From Vampirovibrionales bacterium (lineage in GTDB: Bacteria > Cyanobacteriota > Vampirovibrionia > Vampirovibrionales > Vampirovibrionaceae), in the NCBI GenBank assembly GCA_029262635.1, contig JAJCZA010000012.1:1-64000 (forward strand): DNA of 64,000 bases, read 5' to 3'. Numbering within the stretch: position 1 is the stretch's first letter; the number at the start of each line of letters is the position of its first letter. The notes beneath the pieces are model-generated. The model was not told where the DNA came from. It did not search any database and saw only the letters and a list, made by a program, of their open reading frames with translations. The position numbers were made by a program, and so were the translations under genes. Positions 18,511 through 25,797 of the stretch are shown here, in pieces.

Positions 18511-19887
18511 TTGCAATTAACAGGTCTGTTTTTACTTGTTCTGGTCAGTTTTGTGCTGGTCTGGATAGGGCTGAGAAAATGGGGACCCCTTAAGCCTCAC
18601 ATCCATCTAGCGAGCGAACAGGAACAGTTAATTATTATTGCTCAATTCCTGCATTCAGATACGGTCAGGGATCGAGACATTGCGGAAGAGTTAAAGTCTG
18701 GTATGGTAAAAGCGATTGAAGAATTAAGCTTGGAAAACATTCGTATTGAAACCGTTTATACTCGCCTGCTTTCGAATGACGTTGATAACGCACGGAAAAT
18801 AGGGAATCAGTACAAGGCTCATGCCACCATTTGGGGAACCGATACAGGACAGCGAGTCACGTTCAACGTCCTGAACCTAAGGCAGCTTAGCTCGGACGAA
18901 ACCAAGCTGTTGAGCACGCTAGCCGATTTTGACGTGAATGATAGCACCTTTATCATTCCGCCTTCGGGTCATAATCGATTTTCTTCCGTCAATTTTTTTG
19001 AAAACCGGGCGTTTATTTCTTCCCTGATGCTGGGGCAATTGTACGACATTGAAAAAAACTATCAGGATGCTATCTTGGTTCTGGCCAAGACTATGGCCTC
19101 GGTTAACATGGCTTTTCCACCTGTTGATGGGCTGGCGACGACTTATTTTCGATTGGGCTGGATTTATCATGTTCCGATGGATAACCCAACCCTCTCTATG
19201 CGCTATTATAGCCAAGCTCTGGAACTGGATCCGTCGTTTGTGAATGCTTATAATAACCGAGGGGTTTTACGGCTGTTCTCAAACGATCCGACCGGGGCTC
19301 TTGCTGATTTTGATCAGGCGCTTCGACTCAATCCAAAATTGGTTGGGGCTCTCATGAGTCGAGGGACGTTGTATACCCAATTGGGGCAACTGGAACGTGC
19401 GGTAGATGATTACACCTCGTTTTTAAATATTGCCGGAGAATCTGTCTTTAACATTGCGGCCTATTTTGGTCGAGGTAGTGCCAAAGCTAAATTGGGCCTT
19501 TTTGATGAGGCCATTGTGGATTTTTCAAGCGCATTGGCACAGGAGCCGGATGATAATATTAAAGCCGCTATTATTTACAGCATTGCCAATACGCTGAAGC
19601 AAAAAGCCCTAAGGAATCAGCAGGAAAATCCGGATTTATGGGTCCTCCTTCTGGAGCAGGCGTCGAAGGATTATAAAACAGCAATTGGACTGTTCTCAGC
19701 CAATAATGATAAAGCCAGTGCTTATTTTGAGTTGGGCTTTATCCATGACCAGCTAAAGCAGTTTAAGTTAGCGGTTGAGGCGCTGAATTCGGCCATTCTT
19801 TTGTCTGAAGATACGAAACAGAATCTTGAGGCAAGCATTTTTCGGAGTCAGGTTGTCGCTCGACTGGAGCAGGTGCAACGGTCTTAA
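18511..19887 (+). CDS. membrane-anchored TPR protein
   Basis: A 458-residue protein starting with TTG 18511 and a hydrophobic anchor (LTGLFLLVLVSFVLVWIGL). A middle domain (about 30-150) is unrecognised, partly resembling a periplasmic alpha/beta domain. From about 165 to the end there are TPR units such as YNNRGVLRLFSNDPTGALADF, YFGRGSAKAKLGLFDEAIVDF and YFELGFIHDQLKQFKLAVEAL. It probably acts as a scaffold on the periplasmic side of the membrane. The start codon has only a weak AGG upstream, so it could be slightly shifted. Convergent with the HEPN-like gene. Confidence 0.8.
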   Translation: MQLTGLFLLVLVSFVLVWIGLRKWGPLKPHIHLASEQEQLIIIAQFLHSDTVRDRDIAEELKSGMVKAIEELSLENIRIETVYTRLLSNDVDNARKIGNQYKAHATIWGTDTGQRVTFNVLNLRQLSSDETKLLSTLADFDVNDSTFIIPPSGHNRFSSVNFFENRAFISSLMLGQLYDIEKNYQDAILVLAKTMASVNMAFPPVDGLATTYFRLGWIYHVPMDNPTLSMRYYSQALELDPSFVNAYNNRGVLRLFSNDPTGALADFDQALRLNPKLVGALMSRGTLYTQLGQLERAVDDYTSFLNIAGESVFNIAAYFGRGSAKAKLGLFDEAIVDFSSALAQEPDDNIKAAIIYSIANTLKQKALRNQQENPDLWVLLLEQASKDYKTAIGLFSANNDKASAYFELGFIHDQLKQFKLAVEALNSAILLSEDTKQNLEASIFRSQVVARLEQVQRS

Positions 19888-19916
19888 TGATGTTAAGAAG
19901 AGCCCATGTTCGTTAA

Positions 19917-20408
19917 TTACTCGATTTCCAGGTACAGGCGTCTCCACTCAGCCAGTTCATCGTAAACAACGCCACTTTTATGGCGTAATAACGCAAATAA
20001 ATAGAGGAACAGGATTAAAATGCAATGCCTCAGCCCTTGGGTGTCTTGAGGGCGGGACTCAATGGCCACATTCAACATATTAAGTTGTTTTTCAGTGAAA
20101 GACTCGATCAGGGTCCGAATATCTTTTTCTGTAACGCACGAATCCAGATTATGAGCCACTTTATTGCGTAGTTTATTCAGCATCATATAAGGCTTAATCT
20201 CTTCAGGGGTCATCACACCCATGGCACCTGCCAGGTAGATTTTTTTGGGGAAGTTAATCGAGTCGGTGTCAAATAGCTCAGGTACTTCAAAATGAAATTC
20301 AATGATTCGTACCAATTCTCGTTCAATATAAAGGTGTCCTCGAAGTAGTAAGCCAACGTCGTCTTCCGAATTCAGATCGGTGATCAATTTTTGGGGGTCA
20401 ATACTCAT
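19917..20408 (-). CDS. HEPN/MtlR-like alpha-helical protein
   Basis: A 163-residue helical protein. The centre carries LNKLRNKVAHN, an Rx4H motif in the context typical of HEPN-like and MtlR-like proteins. HEPN proteins with RxxxxH are often RNases or toxins; MtlR members are regulators, so the class does not fix the function. The C-terminus is hydrophobic (HCILILFLYLFALLRH). It starts at ATG 20408, 45 bases after its upstream same-strand neighbour, and they probably share an operon. I cannot say whether the pair is a toxin-antitoxin module; the neighbour does not resemble a known nucleotidyltransferase antitoxin. Confidence 0.65.
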   Translation of the reverse strand: MSIDPQKLITDLNSEDDVGLLLRGHLYIERELVRIIEFHFEVPELFDTDSINFPKKIYLAGAMGVMTPEEIKPYMMLNKLRNKVAHNLDSCVTEKDIRTLIESFTEKQLNMLNVAIESRPQDTQGLRHCILILFLYLFALLRHKSGVVYDELAEWRRLYLEIE

Positions 20409-20453
20409 GCCAGTCTGATTTTTTAACCTTCTTATATTCCTTTTTTACTTTAT

Positions 20454-20966
20454 TTACTCTTTCTTTTCGCTACGAACCCGCATACCTTCCTCGTTTTCTA
20501 ACACTTCTTCCGAGAATTGAAACTCCGGGTACTTGCTTAAAATGTAATGATGTACAAAATCATACCCCCGTGTGATAAAGATGTGAATCATTTCTTTTAA
20601 CTCGTTAGAGTTGGGCGTTCGATGGTTATTCTGGCAGTTGGAAATGTATCGAATCACTTCCCGAGTAAATAACAGGCTTTCTCTTGCCAGTTCATTTCGA
20701 GCGGCTTCAGGGAGTAAAAAAAAGTGATTAACGGTTTTATGGAGGCGTGGGTCTTTATCATAACTGCGCTTTTTATTTTTTGATTTGTGGAAGGCCAGAA
20801 TTTTCTCGGTTCCCAATGATTTGAGTAGTTCTCGGGTTTCCCACTTGGATTCGACTCGTCCGTCAATGGCATCAATCACGATATGACGGAGTTCTTCAGG
20901 AAGCTCCTGAAGTAGTTTGACCATAGTACTTAGGTCGCGTTGGCGATCATGCCACCGTTTGGTCAT
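20454..20966 (-). CDS. hypothetical charged helical protein paired with the HEPN-like gene
   Basis: A 170-residue, highly charged, mostly helical protein without signal peptide or TM. I do not recognise it. Visible features are LLQELPEELRHIVIDAI near the N-terminus, a Lys/Arg stretch (FHKSKNKKRSYDKDPR) and a Glu-rich C-terminus. GAGGAG 9 bases before ATG 20966 supports the start. It is the first gene of a two-gene minus-strand unit with the HEPN-like gene. Confidence 0.65.
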   Translation of the reverse strand: MTKRWHDRQRDLSTMVKLLQELPEELRHIVIDAIDGRVESKWETRELLKSLGTEKILAFHKSKNKKRSYDKDPRLHKTVNHFFLLPEAARNELARESLLFTREVIRYISNCQNNHRTPNSNELKEMIHIFITRGYDFVHHYILSKYPEFQFSEEVLENEEGMRVRSEKKE

Positions 20967-21096
20967 TAAACGAAGCTCCTCATCAACTCACCTTTACATA
21001 AAAGTTAGTATACAACTCTTATTCTACTACGTCGATTAAGGATCGTATCAACAACGATATAAAGAAGTTGGATAGAAACCACGAGAGGAGGTTTTA

Positions 21097-21183
21097 TTGT
21101 TGTTCTTCTTTGTAAAAAGGGTGTCTTTCGTAATTTTAGTTTTTGGCCTTTTGGTCGATAATGAAATAAAGGTGTCTTATTAA
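21097..21183 (+). CDS. possible 28-residue hydrophobic peptide
   Basis: A short open frame starting with TTG 21097, 5 bases after the strong ribosome-binding sequence GAGAGGAGG, and coding 28 residues with a hydrophobic core (VSFVILVFGLLVDNE). It ends 28 bases before the CBS-protein gene. The ribosome-binding site is better than that of many larger genes here, but the coding length is too short to prove. Confidence 0.25.
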   Translation: MLFFFVKRVSFVILVFGLLVDNEIKVSY

Positions 21184-21211
21184 ATTATCTGAATCATGGG
21201 AAGGATTCATT

Positions 21212-21730
21212 ATGACTTTAAAAGGAAAATATATTGGCGTTAAAGTCAGCGAAATGATGACAACACCAGTTGTTCATTTGATGGAAAACCAAACCATTCT
21301 TTCCGCCGCACAGGTCTTCAGTCGCTCCCGAATCAGTGGCGCTCCGGTGAAAAATGAGGCGAATCAATACGTGGGCGTACTCTCACGGACCGACTTATTT
21401 TCAAAAGGTATATTAAAAAAACTGCAACTTGATAGTGACTATATGGAGTCAACCTTCGTAGGGCAAATTATTGAAAAACGGGCACCTATTACCGTCTGTG
21501 GAAATTTGTTTGCAGAAGAAGCCGCTGATATTATGCTAAGCCATAAGATCCATCGCGTGTTTGTGACAGCAGATGATTCGGATGAAATTATCGGGGTGCT
21601 TAGCAGTTACGATGTCATGGCGATTTTATCGGGATGCGGCACACTAAACGAAATTAATGATACGAACAGTTTCTGTTGCCTCTGCGGGAATAAGCTATCG
21701 GAAGAGTTGGCGGAACCTCAAAGCTTTTAA
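21212..21730 (+). CDS. CBS-domain pair protein with C-terminal CxxC tail
   Basis: A 172-residue protein formed by two CBS domains (about 12-70, VSEMMTTPVVHLMENQTI; about 83-148, GQIIEKRAPITVCGN), a Bateman module that binds adenosine nucleotides. The C-terminal tail contains CCLCG, a zinc- or redox-type cysteine knuckle that is unusual for a stand-alone CBS protein. GGAAGG precedes ATG 21212. No channel or enzyme partner is adjacent. Confidence 0.88.
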   Translation: MTLKGKYIGVKVSEMMTTPVVHLMENQTILSAAQVFSRSRISGAPVKNEANQYVGVLSRTDLFSKGILKKLQLDSDYMESTFVGQIIEKRAPITVCGNLFAEEAADIMLSHKIHRVFVTADDSDEIIGVLSSYDVMAILSGCGTLNEINDTNSFCCLCGNKLSEELAEPQSF

Positions 21731-21731
21731 T

Positions 21732-21762
21732 ATAGGGCTTAAGCTGGCTCAACTTAGCCTAT
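21732..21762. terminator. imperfect inverted repeat between convergent genes
   Basis: ATAGG-GCTTAAG and CTTAG-CCTAT pair imperfectly around a nine-base loop between the CBS and glycosyltransferase stops, reaching the glycosyltransferase end. It lacks a run of T on either side, so it may only weaken read-through. Confidence 0.3.
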
Positions 21763-22731
21763 GACTTGTTCTCGTACTCGATTGAAAACATATCCAGGCT
21801 GTAAGAAGCAAGCCAGACTGGCTTTTAGCATGAACGGAAGAAGTCGTCCGGCCAGTTTGTTCTGTCCGGCTTCCCGATAAAAGGCTTTGGCGTTTGTTTT
21901 TCGCCAATGGTTCAGTCGTCTCCACCATGGGGCCCGGTTTAGTTGGTCTATAAACACATCCCACGAGGGCTCTTTCTGGCCCAATCGCCGAGCGTTCATA
22001 CAGGCCCGAACCCATTCGTATTTGAGTCGCCCTTTTTTAAATCCAGATGTAATGGCAGAACTGGAATGGAGCCGGTATTTTATCAGAACGTCGTCCTGTA
22101 TCAGGATTAAGTGTCCTTTTTCAGCGAGCCGATTCCAGAGATCAATATCTTCAGCGGGCCAGAACGCTTTTCGGTAACCACCGATCTGACGGACGGTTTC
22201 TCGATGCATGATGACCCCTGGATGCAGTAGGCCAATCGCTTCATTTTGGTCCACGTACCATTGGAATTTTTCACGGGTGAACAAATTGCCAGCGGTTTTT
22301 CCAAATTCTTTTCCGTTTTCGTTAATGTACCGCCCACGACAGCAACTCACCTTCACATCGGGATTAGTTTGAATAAATGCCCATTGACGTTCAAGGCGTT
22401 GGGGCATCATGATGTCGTCGCCATCCATTCGAACAATCCAGTCAGAAGTGGCGGCTTCGATTCCCTGGTTCAAGCCCGCTCCCATGCCCTGACTGGTTTC
22501 ATTTTGAAGCACTTTAATTCGTGAATCCTGTTGAGCCATGGCTTGAAGATATGGCCCGGTATCGTCATCGCTACCATCATTGATGGCAATGAGTTCCCAA
22601 TCTTTTTTGGTCTGAATCAGGATGCTTTCAATGGTTTCCGTCAGGAAAGGCATGCCATTTTTAACGGACATGACAATGGATAGTTGGGGACGCGTTACAG
22701 AACTTTCGGATGGGAGGGGGTGAGCGTCCAT
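21754..22731 (-). CDS. GT2 family glycosyltransferase
   Basis: A 325-residue GT-A fold enzyme that transfers a sugar from a nucleotide donor. Near the N-terminus LSIVMSVKNGMPFLTETIESI is typical, followed by IAINDGSDDDTG and the DxD-type metal site VRMDGDD. Later PAEDIDLWNRLAEKG matches the ED acid-base region. The C-terminus has a short hydrophobic region (LPFMLKASLACFL). AAGGAA sits before ATG 22731. It lies 37 bases after the 54-residue RR-rich gene and is probably in the same operon. Acceptor unknown. Confidence 0.9.
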   Translation of the reverse strand: MDAHPLPSESSVTRPQLSIVMSVKNGMPFLTETIESILIQTKKDWELIAINDGSDDDTGPYLQAMAQQDSRIKVLQNETSQGMGAGLNQGIEAATSDWIVRMDGDDIMMPQRLERQWAFIQTNPDVKVSCCRGRYINENGKEFGKTAGNLFTREKFQWYVDQNEAIGLLHPGVIMHRETVRQIGGYRKAFWPAEDIDLWNRLAEKGHLILIQDDVLIKYRLHSSSAITSGFKKGRLKYEWVRACMNARRLGQKEPSWDVFIDQLNRAPWWRRLNHWRKTNAKAFYREAGQNKLAGRLLPFMLKASLACFLQPGYVFNRVREQVIG

Positions 22732-22768
22732 GTGCTGAAATTCCTTTTCTACAGGCGTTTACCCTTGT

Positions 22769-22933
22769 CTAATCCGATTCCCGACGCTTCTCAGTCCGTC
22801 GAGTCTCTTGTCTTCGTTCTGGTTCGTGTTCAGTTTGACCCTCTCGTCGATCTTGACCTGAACGACGGTCTTGTCCACTGCGCCGATTGTCTTCGCGCTG
22901 ATTATCTGCATCATTAGTTGAGTTGTCTGTCAT
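22769..22933 (-). CDS. 54-residue Arg/Asp/Gln-rich protein with RRSGQDRR repeats
   Basis: A very small gene: ATG 22933 to TAG 22769. A purine-rich AGGGTGA stretch lies upstream of the ATG. The product begins MTDNSTNDADNQREDN and then contains the near-repeat RRSGQDRRSGQDRREGQ and a second Arg/Glu-rich part to the C-terminus. Its RR(S)GxDRR phrase is like the linker found before PilZ and other signalling domains, but here no such domain follows. It is highly charged and likely disordered. It is 37 bases upstream of the glycosyltransferase and probably co-transcribed. Confidence 0.55.
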   Translation of the reverse strand: MTDNSTNDADNQREDNRRSGQDRRSGQDRREGQTEHEPERRQETRRTEKRRESD

Positions 22934-22986
22934 ATCACAATCACCCTGATTACCATCTTAATACTAAATCGTAAGTATACCCTATG

Positions 22987-23421
22987 TTAATGGGGGGTGT
23001 CATCCCCTTGTGTGCCGCAAACGGATTCGTAGACCTTCTTGCCGGCGGCCACTTTGAAAATATTTCGCTTTCCGTCCTTTATGGTTTCAAATTTCTGCTC
23101 AACTTCGTCCAGTAATTTCCCGTCACCACGGTACATTTTCATTTTGACAGGCGGGTAGACGTCTTTGGACTGACAGTCCAGTGCGTGGTACAAGCGAACT
23201 TCTCGTTTTTGATCTTTTTTTCGCCGTTGTTTGGGATAAGCCATTACACTCCTTAGCCAGAAATAACGTAAGTTTTCAGAGTTACTGTAAGAATCCTCAT
23301 CCACATAAATAGAGGCAACGCCTTCGCCTTCTTTCAGGAGCTTCCAACTTTCAGCGTGCCCAATCCCGGCTGAGTAAAGCCACAATGAACTTAACAGAAA
23401 CGATAAAACGATTTTTCGCAT
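22987..23421 (-). CDS. secreted protein, surface-adhesin E-like
   Basis: A 144-residue protein with a signal peptide (IVLSFLLSSLWLYSAGIGHA). The mature part has the layout of the Surface_Adh_E domain seen in many Gram-negatives: SWKLL...ASIYVDEDSYSNSENLRYFWLRS, an internal cysteine in HALDCQSKD and a C-terminal cysteine in YESVCGTQ. The two could form a disulfide. I am fairly confident in the fold and not in a function. Purine-rich AGAGAGAG precedes ATG 23421. Confidence 0.75.
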   Translation of the reverse strand: MRKIVLSFLLSSLWLYSAGIGHAESWKLLKEGEGVASIYVDEDSYSNSENLRYFWLRSVMAYPKQRRKKDQKREVRLYHALDCQSKDVYPPVKMKMYRGDGKLLDEVEQKFETIKDGKRNIFKVAAGKKVYESVCGTQGDDTPH

Positions 23422-23801
23422 TAAAACAACTCTCTCTGGCCCCTCGTTTACTCAGAGGCTTATCCATATGCTTCTTATCATATCATATAAGAAAATGACA
23501 CGTTCTTATTTTCTTGGTGATAGGCTTTTTGTATGAAATAAAAGTCTTCTAGAGTTGAGGTGTAGGGTAAGGTTAGAACCCAATTTTAGTGTTTAAAACC
23601 TCGCTGTGCTGATTCTGAATTTCCGTTTTCGCGGGGGCGATAGTGAGGACCAACCGAAAGGCTTAATCTCTTTTCTGATTCAAATTGACCCACGACCCTG
23701 CTTTTCATTCTCTTTTTAGACTTTGGCTTCTTAAGCTATAATAGAGCGAGTGCTTTCAGCTTGTTTTCCTCTAAAAAAGAAAGTCGGTTCTTTTTCTCGC
23801 T
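23422..23801. other. 380-bp intergenic region with a plus-strand promoter
   Basis: Divergent region between the adhesin-like gene and the CPBP protease gene. A perfect TATAAT at 23737-23742 with TTTAGA about 16 bases before it is a likely promoter for the protease gene, giving a leader of about 55 bases. The rest is AT-rich; no ORF or RNA is recognised. Confidence 0.5.
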
Positions 23802-24494
23802 ATGATACCTAGGCTTAACATCAAAAATGGGGCACCTCTCCCCCTATCCTTACCCGTTTTATTCCTCTTGATGGTTCTCCCTTGGGGGTGGATTGCTTTG
23901 GGCATGTGGGGGTTTAAAAACATTACCTTAACCGTTAGCTTTTATATGGTTTTTGGTTGTCTTGTTCCTTATGTGCTTTTTGTCGGCAAAAAGCCTAGGG
24001 TTTCAAAAGAGTATTTCAGGCTCCCGCTTGTTTTAGGGGGAGTCCTTTTTGGCATGGGAACCATGTTTATTGGCTGGGCGTTGTTAAGGGATACTATCTT
24101 TATTCCGGGTCATTTTATAACGACCCTTAAATCGCTGGGCTTCCACAAGGGACAACATTTTCTTCTTTTTGCGTTCTATTTTGTTTTGATCAACCCGGTT
24201 CTCGAAGAGTTGTTCTGGCGAGGGTTAATTTATCACCGTTGTCGGGACTGGATGCCGGAACAAACGGCCATGCTGGTCTCTTCAATAGTTTTTGGGTCTT
24301 ACCACTGGCTTATTCTTCAAACGTCTTTTACCCCGCTGGGCGCAATCCTGGCGACGGTGTCGGTGATAGTTGGCGGGGTCGTCTTTTCGTTTTTTTACCG
24401 AAAAACCAACAGTCTATTGGCTCCGATCCTCGTTCATGGGCTTGGCTATGATTTGCCCATTATTATTCTGGCCTATCTTCAATTGTCTCGCTGA
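23802..24494 (+). CDS. CPBP family intramembrane metalloprotease
   Basis: A 230-residue polytopic membrane protein of the CAAX-protease/bacteriocin-processing (Abi) family. The three family motifs are seen: EELFWRG (Glu pair and Arg, about 130-136), the second-helix motif FGSYHWL and the third VHGLGYDL. Six or more hydrophobic segments surround them. Such proteins cleave or modify membrane-bound substrates; the target here is unknown. It stands alone. No good Shine-Dalgarno site precedes ATG 23802. Confidence 0.9.
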   Translation: MIPRLNIKNGAPLPLSLPVLFLLMVLPWGWIALGMWGFKNITLTVSFYMVFGCLVPYVLFVGKKPRVSKEYFRLPLVLGGVLFGMGTMFIGWALLRDTIFIPGHFITTLKSLGFHKGQHFLLFAFYFVLINPVLEELFWRGLIYHRCRDWMPEQTAMLVSSIVFGSYHWLILQTSFTPLGAILATVSVIVGGVVFSFFYRKTNSLLAPILVHGLGYDLPIIILAYLQLSR

Positions 24495-24729
24495 AGGTGA
24501 AGAGCAGGGCGGCTACTTGCTTAGTGGGGTCTAATTTGTTTGGCCCAAGTAAGAGAGTCGGGGCTACTTTATATCTTTAATTAGTAATGCCGGATAACGA
24601 TTGTGGCAAAGGGCATTTCCACGCTTAGCTTATTAAAGCCTGACCCACCAAAACTTACTTCTCTCATGCTTCCTGCGTCAAGGGGAGGAGGTCCTTGGAG
24701 AACGAGGAACACCGGTGAAGGGTGTTTGC

Positions 24730-25470
24730 TTATTTAAACGAAAGTTGGCTGTAGTGCTCAACCAGACGACGAATGCGATTCTTGCTCAGGGGATGGCTTC
24801 GTAAGAATTGGGGTGTTTGTGATGGTGAGGCTTTAGCGAGTATATCCAGAGTTTCAAGAGCTCCATTGGGATCATAGCCTGCCTCGACCATCATCTTTAG
24901 GCCCAGGTTATCCGCTCCGTACTCGGCACGGCGAGAAAATTTTAAATCCGCTAAAACAAGCCCTGCCTGACTCGCCTGGCTCAAAACCTGGTTTTTCTTC
25001 GACTCACTTTTTGAAAAATACTTGGATAGAAAATGCCCTAACCCTAAAAAACTGACACGTCGTGCCATGGACTTAGGCACATGATTCAGTGAAATGTGGG
25101 CCAATTCATGAGACAAGACAAATGCGCGTTGATCATTTCGAGTTAAAGCATCCCATAGGGCCTTGGTAAAAATAATCTTTTTACCATCGGTTGCGGCGTT
25201 TAGATCTTCCGAATCCACCAGTTCAAATTTTTCGACTGTATTGGCGGCAAGTTGATTCGCTTGTAAAATATGACTTAAAAGAGCTTCGGCTTCCTGTTGT
25301 GCAACAGCGTGGGTTGTTTTTTCAACCCGAGCGGTTTGAGTTTGGGGCTGAGCTTGACTGTCTAGTGGCAGGCCACTAAATCCAAAAAGAAACAGAAGCA
25401 GGAAAACAGGATAAATTTTAAAGCCGTTTAAAAATCGCATAATAGAGGAAGACGCCTTTTTATTGATCAT
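24730..25470 (-). CDS. M48 family zinc metalloprotease, exported
   Basis: A 246-residue protease with a hydrophobic N-terminal leader (FKIYPVFLLLFLFGFSGLPL) and the zinc motif HELAHISLNH, with the downstream Glu in the AEYGADNLGLKMM helix. The layout resembles BepA/YfgC- or Oma1-type M48 peptidases, which act on envelope proteins in the periplasm. GAGGG lies just before ATG 25470. Because it lacks the C-terminal TPR of BepA it is a minimal form. Confidence 0.9.
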   Translation of the reverse strand: MINKKASSSIMRFLNGFKIYPVFLLLFLFGFSGLPLDSQAQPQTQTARVEKTTHAVAQQEAEALLSHILQANQLAANTVEKFELVDSEDLNAATDGKKIIFTKALWDALTRNDQRAFVLSHELAHISLNHVPKSMARRVSFLGLGHFLSKYFSKSESKKNQVLSQASQAGLVLADLKFSRRAEYGADNLGLKMMVEAGYDPNGALETLDILAKASPSQTPQFLRSHPLSKNRIRRLVEHYSQLSFK

Positions 25471-25797
25471 GTTCCCTCATCCTATCAACAGTTGGCATAA
25501 AATAAAAGCTGGCACCCTGTTTTTTTAAGCGCTTTTTATTTGCTCTTGCTTGGATGACTTCGTATTATCCCCAATATACAGGCAAATCGTCTCTTCCATT
25601 GCATAGGCCTTCCAATAATAAGGACTTAAATTAAAAAAGATGTTCTCTCACTATTTATCTATGGCTTGTCTCTGATTAGAAGGGAGACTAGAGAGTTCGT
25701 TTGAATTATTTACGGTCAGAAAGAAGGTCTGGTCATGATGGGGTGTGATATATTGGTTTGCATACCCTGACCTGTTTACTCTGATGAGGACGAGCCC
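25471..25797. other. 327-bp intergenic region before glnS
   Basis: Divergent promoter region of the M48 protease and GlnRS genes. TTGAAT lies at about 25700 and GATATATT at about 25750, but neither makes a well-spaced promoter pair. No riboswitch, T-box or ORF is recognised. Confidence 0.3.
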
